Positions 63,534 through 64,000 of a DNA stretch of 64,000 nucleotides are shown here, piece by piece; the stretch's first letter is position 1; every line of letters begins with the position of its first letter. Location of the stretch: positions 62,001 to 126,000 of the forward strand of contig NZ_JAUCBP010000012.1 of the NCBI RefSeq assembly GCF_030362855.1, read 5' to 3'. Below the pieces are notes generated by a model. That model did not search any database. It was not told the origin of the DNA and was given only the letters and a program-made list of their open reading frames with translations. The stretch comes from Neoalteromonas arenosi (GTDB lineage Bacteria; Pseudomonadota; Gammaproteobacteria; Enterobacterales; Alteromonadaceae). The position numbers were made by a program, and so were the translations under genes.

Positions 63534-64000
63534 TTGCCTGTTAGCACTACCGATACTCTGTACACATCGCAGGTGCGCGAGCTAATTAGCAGTTTTTATA
63601 ACGAAAAAGGTGATATACCAAGTGTAGTCACAGATGCCATGGAGTTCTTTGCTCAATACCGTGAGCAACTGAGTCACAAAAAATCACTGCTTGAGGCGTT
63701 AGATTCAGCTGACACTGAGGATGAAAAAACCTTTGTCAGCCAGGCACTGCAGAACCTTGAGCGCGCTATTGAAACGGCGCGCAGCGTAAGAGTCCATCGG
63801 ATCGAGCAATTTGCGTTGCAGCTGTTAGCGTTGAGCGAGGGCGATTCTGAATCAGAAACGCATACGGCAAGTGCTAAGCTTCTCGGTACTTTGCTATTGA
63901 TCACAGCAGGCAATCAAGGCAAATTTGCCCGCCAACATAAAAAACTAAAACCCATCTACAAGGCCGTATTATCACTGCGTTTAGCTGACGCCCTTTTTAA
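63534..64000 (+). CDS. Partial gene for an unrecognised helical protein
   Basis: The frame from the TTG at 63534 is open to the window edge (155 codons seen). AGAGGA lies 7 nt before the TTG and supports the start; an ATG at 63527 in another frame stops after five codons. The product is highly helical and charged, with no signal peptide, e.g. DAMEFFAQYREQLSHKKSLLEAL and FARQHKKLKPIYKAVLSLRLADALF. I recognise no family. An opposite-strand frame at 63674-63913 is its shadow. Confidence 0.6.
   Translation, partial: MPVSTTDTLYTSQVRELISSFYNEKGDIPSVVTDAMEFFAQYREQLSHKKSLLEALDSADTEDEKTFVSQALQNLERAIETARSVRVHRIEQFALQLLALSEGDSESETHTASAKLLGTLLLITAGNQGKFARQHKKLKPIYKAVLSLRLADALF

Noticed and set aside
63674-63913. 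79-codon minus-strand frame near the window end
   Set aside because: The plus-strand frame has a ribosome site, continues to the edge and reads as a helical protein; the minus frame is its shadow.

Overview
The window is a stretch of a gammaproteobacterial chromosome. The evidence is the set of neighbouring housekeeping genes with close Escherichia/Vibrio/Alteromonas-type relatives: cpdA-yqiA-parE; epmB/efp/epmA; the macromolecular synthesis operon rpsU-yqeY-dnaG-rpoD facing tsaD; plsY, folB, folK and uppP; rdgC; and phoB-phoR. A GlyGly-CTERM protein, TonB-dependent receptors, a B12 riboswitch, DUF3016 and a DmdC-like acyl-CoA dehydrogenase fit an aquatic, probably marine, member of the class. 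A consensus FliA (sigma-28) promoter in front of a YjfB-type motility gene suggests a flagellated cell. I cannot name the genus from sequence alone.

Layout. 1-6.5 kb: cpdA, yqiA, parE and two membrane-anchored unknowns. 6.5-7.4 kb: a small unknown gene, the FliA-promoted yjfB-like gene with its terminator, and a 263-bp MITE-like element inserted exactly at the end of epmB. 7.4-10.1 kb: the complete elongation factor P beta-lysylation set (epmB divergent from efp, then epmA). 10.1-16.3 kb: a gamma-glutamylcyclotransferase-like gene that appears to use an AUC start, a GNAT acetyltransferase, a minus-strand rlmG-ppiase-SRPBCC cluster, overlapping alkB-like and bolA-like genes, and a two-gene ABC exporter. 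16.3-22.6 kb: a large secreted reprolysin-type metalloprotease with thrombospondin-3 repeats and a GlyGly-CTERM tail, an AEC transporter, a SulP transporter, and a DsbA-like protein with a lipobox.

22.6-31.3 kb: btuB-like receptor under a cobalamin riboswitch, srkA, an isolated ccoG, small unknowns, DUF3016, and an acyl-CoA dehydrogenase. 31.4-39.5 kb: an exported NUDIX protein, an RND efflux adaptor/pump pair overlapping a HAD-IB phosphatase gene, and a short MscS channel overlapping a 7TM-GGDEF diguanylate cyclase. 39.5-48.2 kb: the conserved rpoD/dnaG/yqeY/rpsU-tsaD-plsY-folB-folK-uppP-hinT block. 48.2-54.5 kb: a periplasmic binding protein, a TPR-sulfotransferase, an HDOD protein, rdgC, and a histidine kinase.

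54.6-63.4 kb is the most interesting part. phoB, phoR and a PstS-like gene form an operon, and next to it lie a lipoprotein made of two homologous halves and a large TonB-dependent receptor. A PhoB-box-like site (7-4-7 spacing, GTGTCAC half-site) precedes both phoB and the lipoprotein gene. I infer a phosphate-starvation-controlled surface acquisition system whose ligand is unknown. The window ends inside an unrecognised helical-protein gene. I saw no rRNA, tRNA, CRISPR array, prophage or intact transposase.
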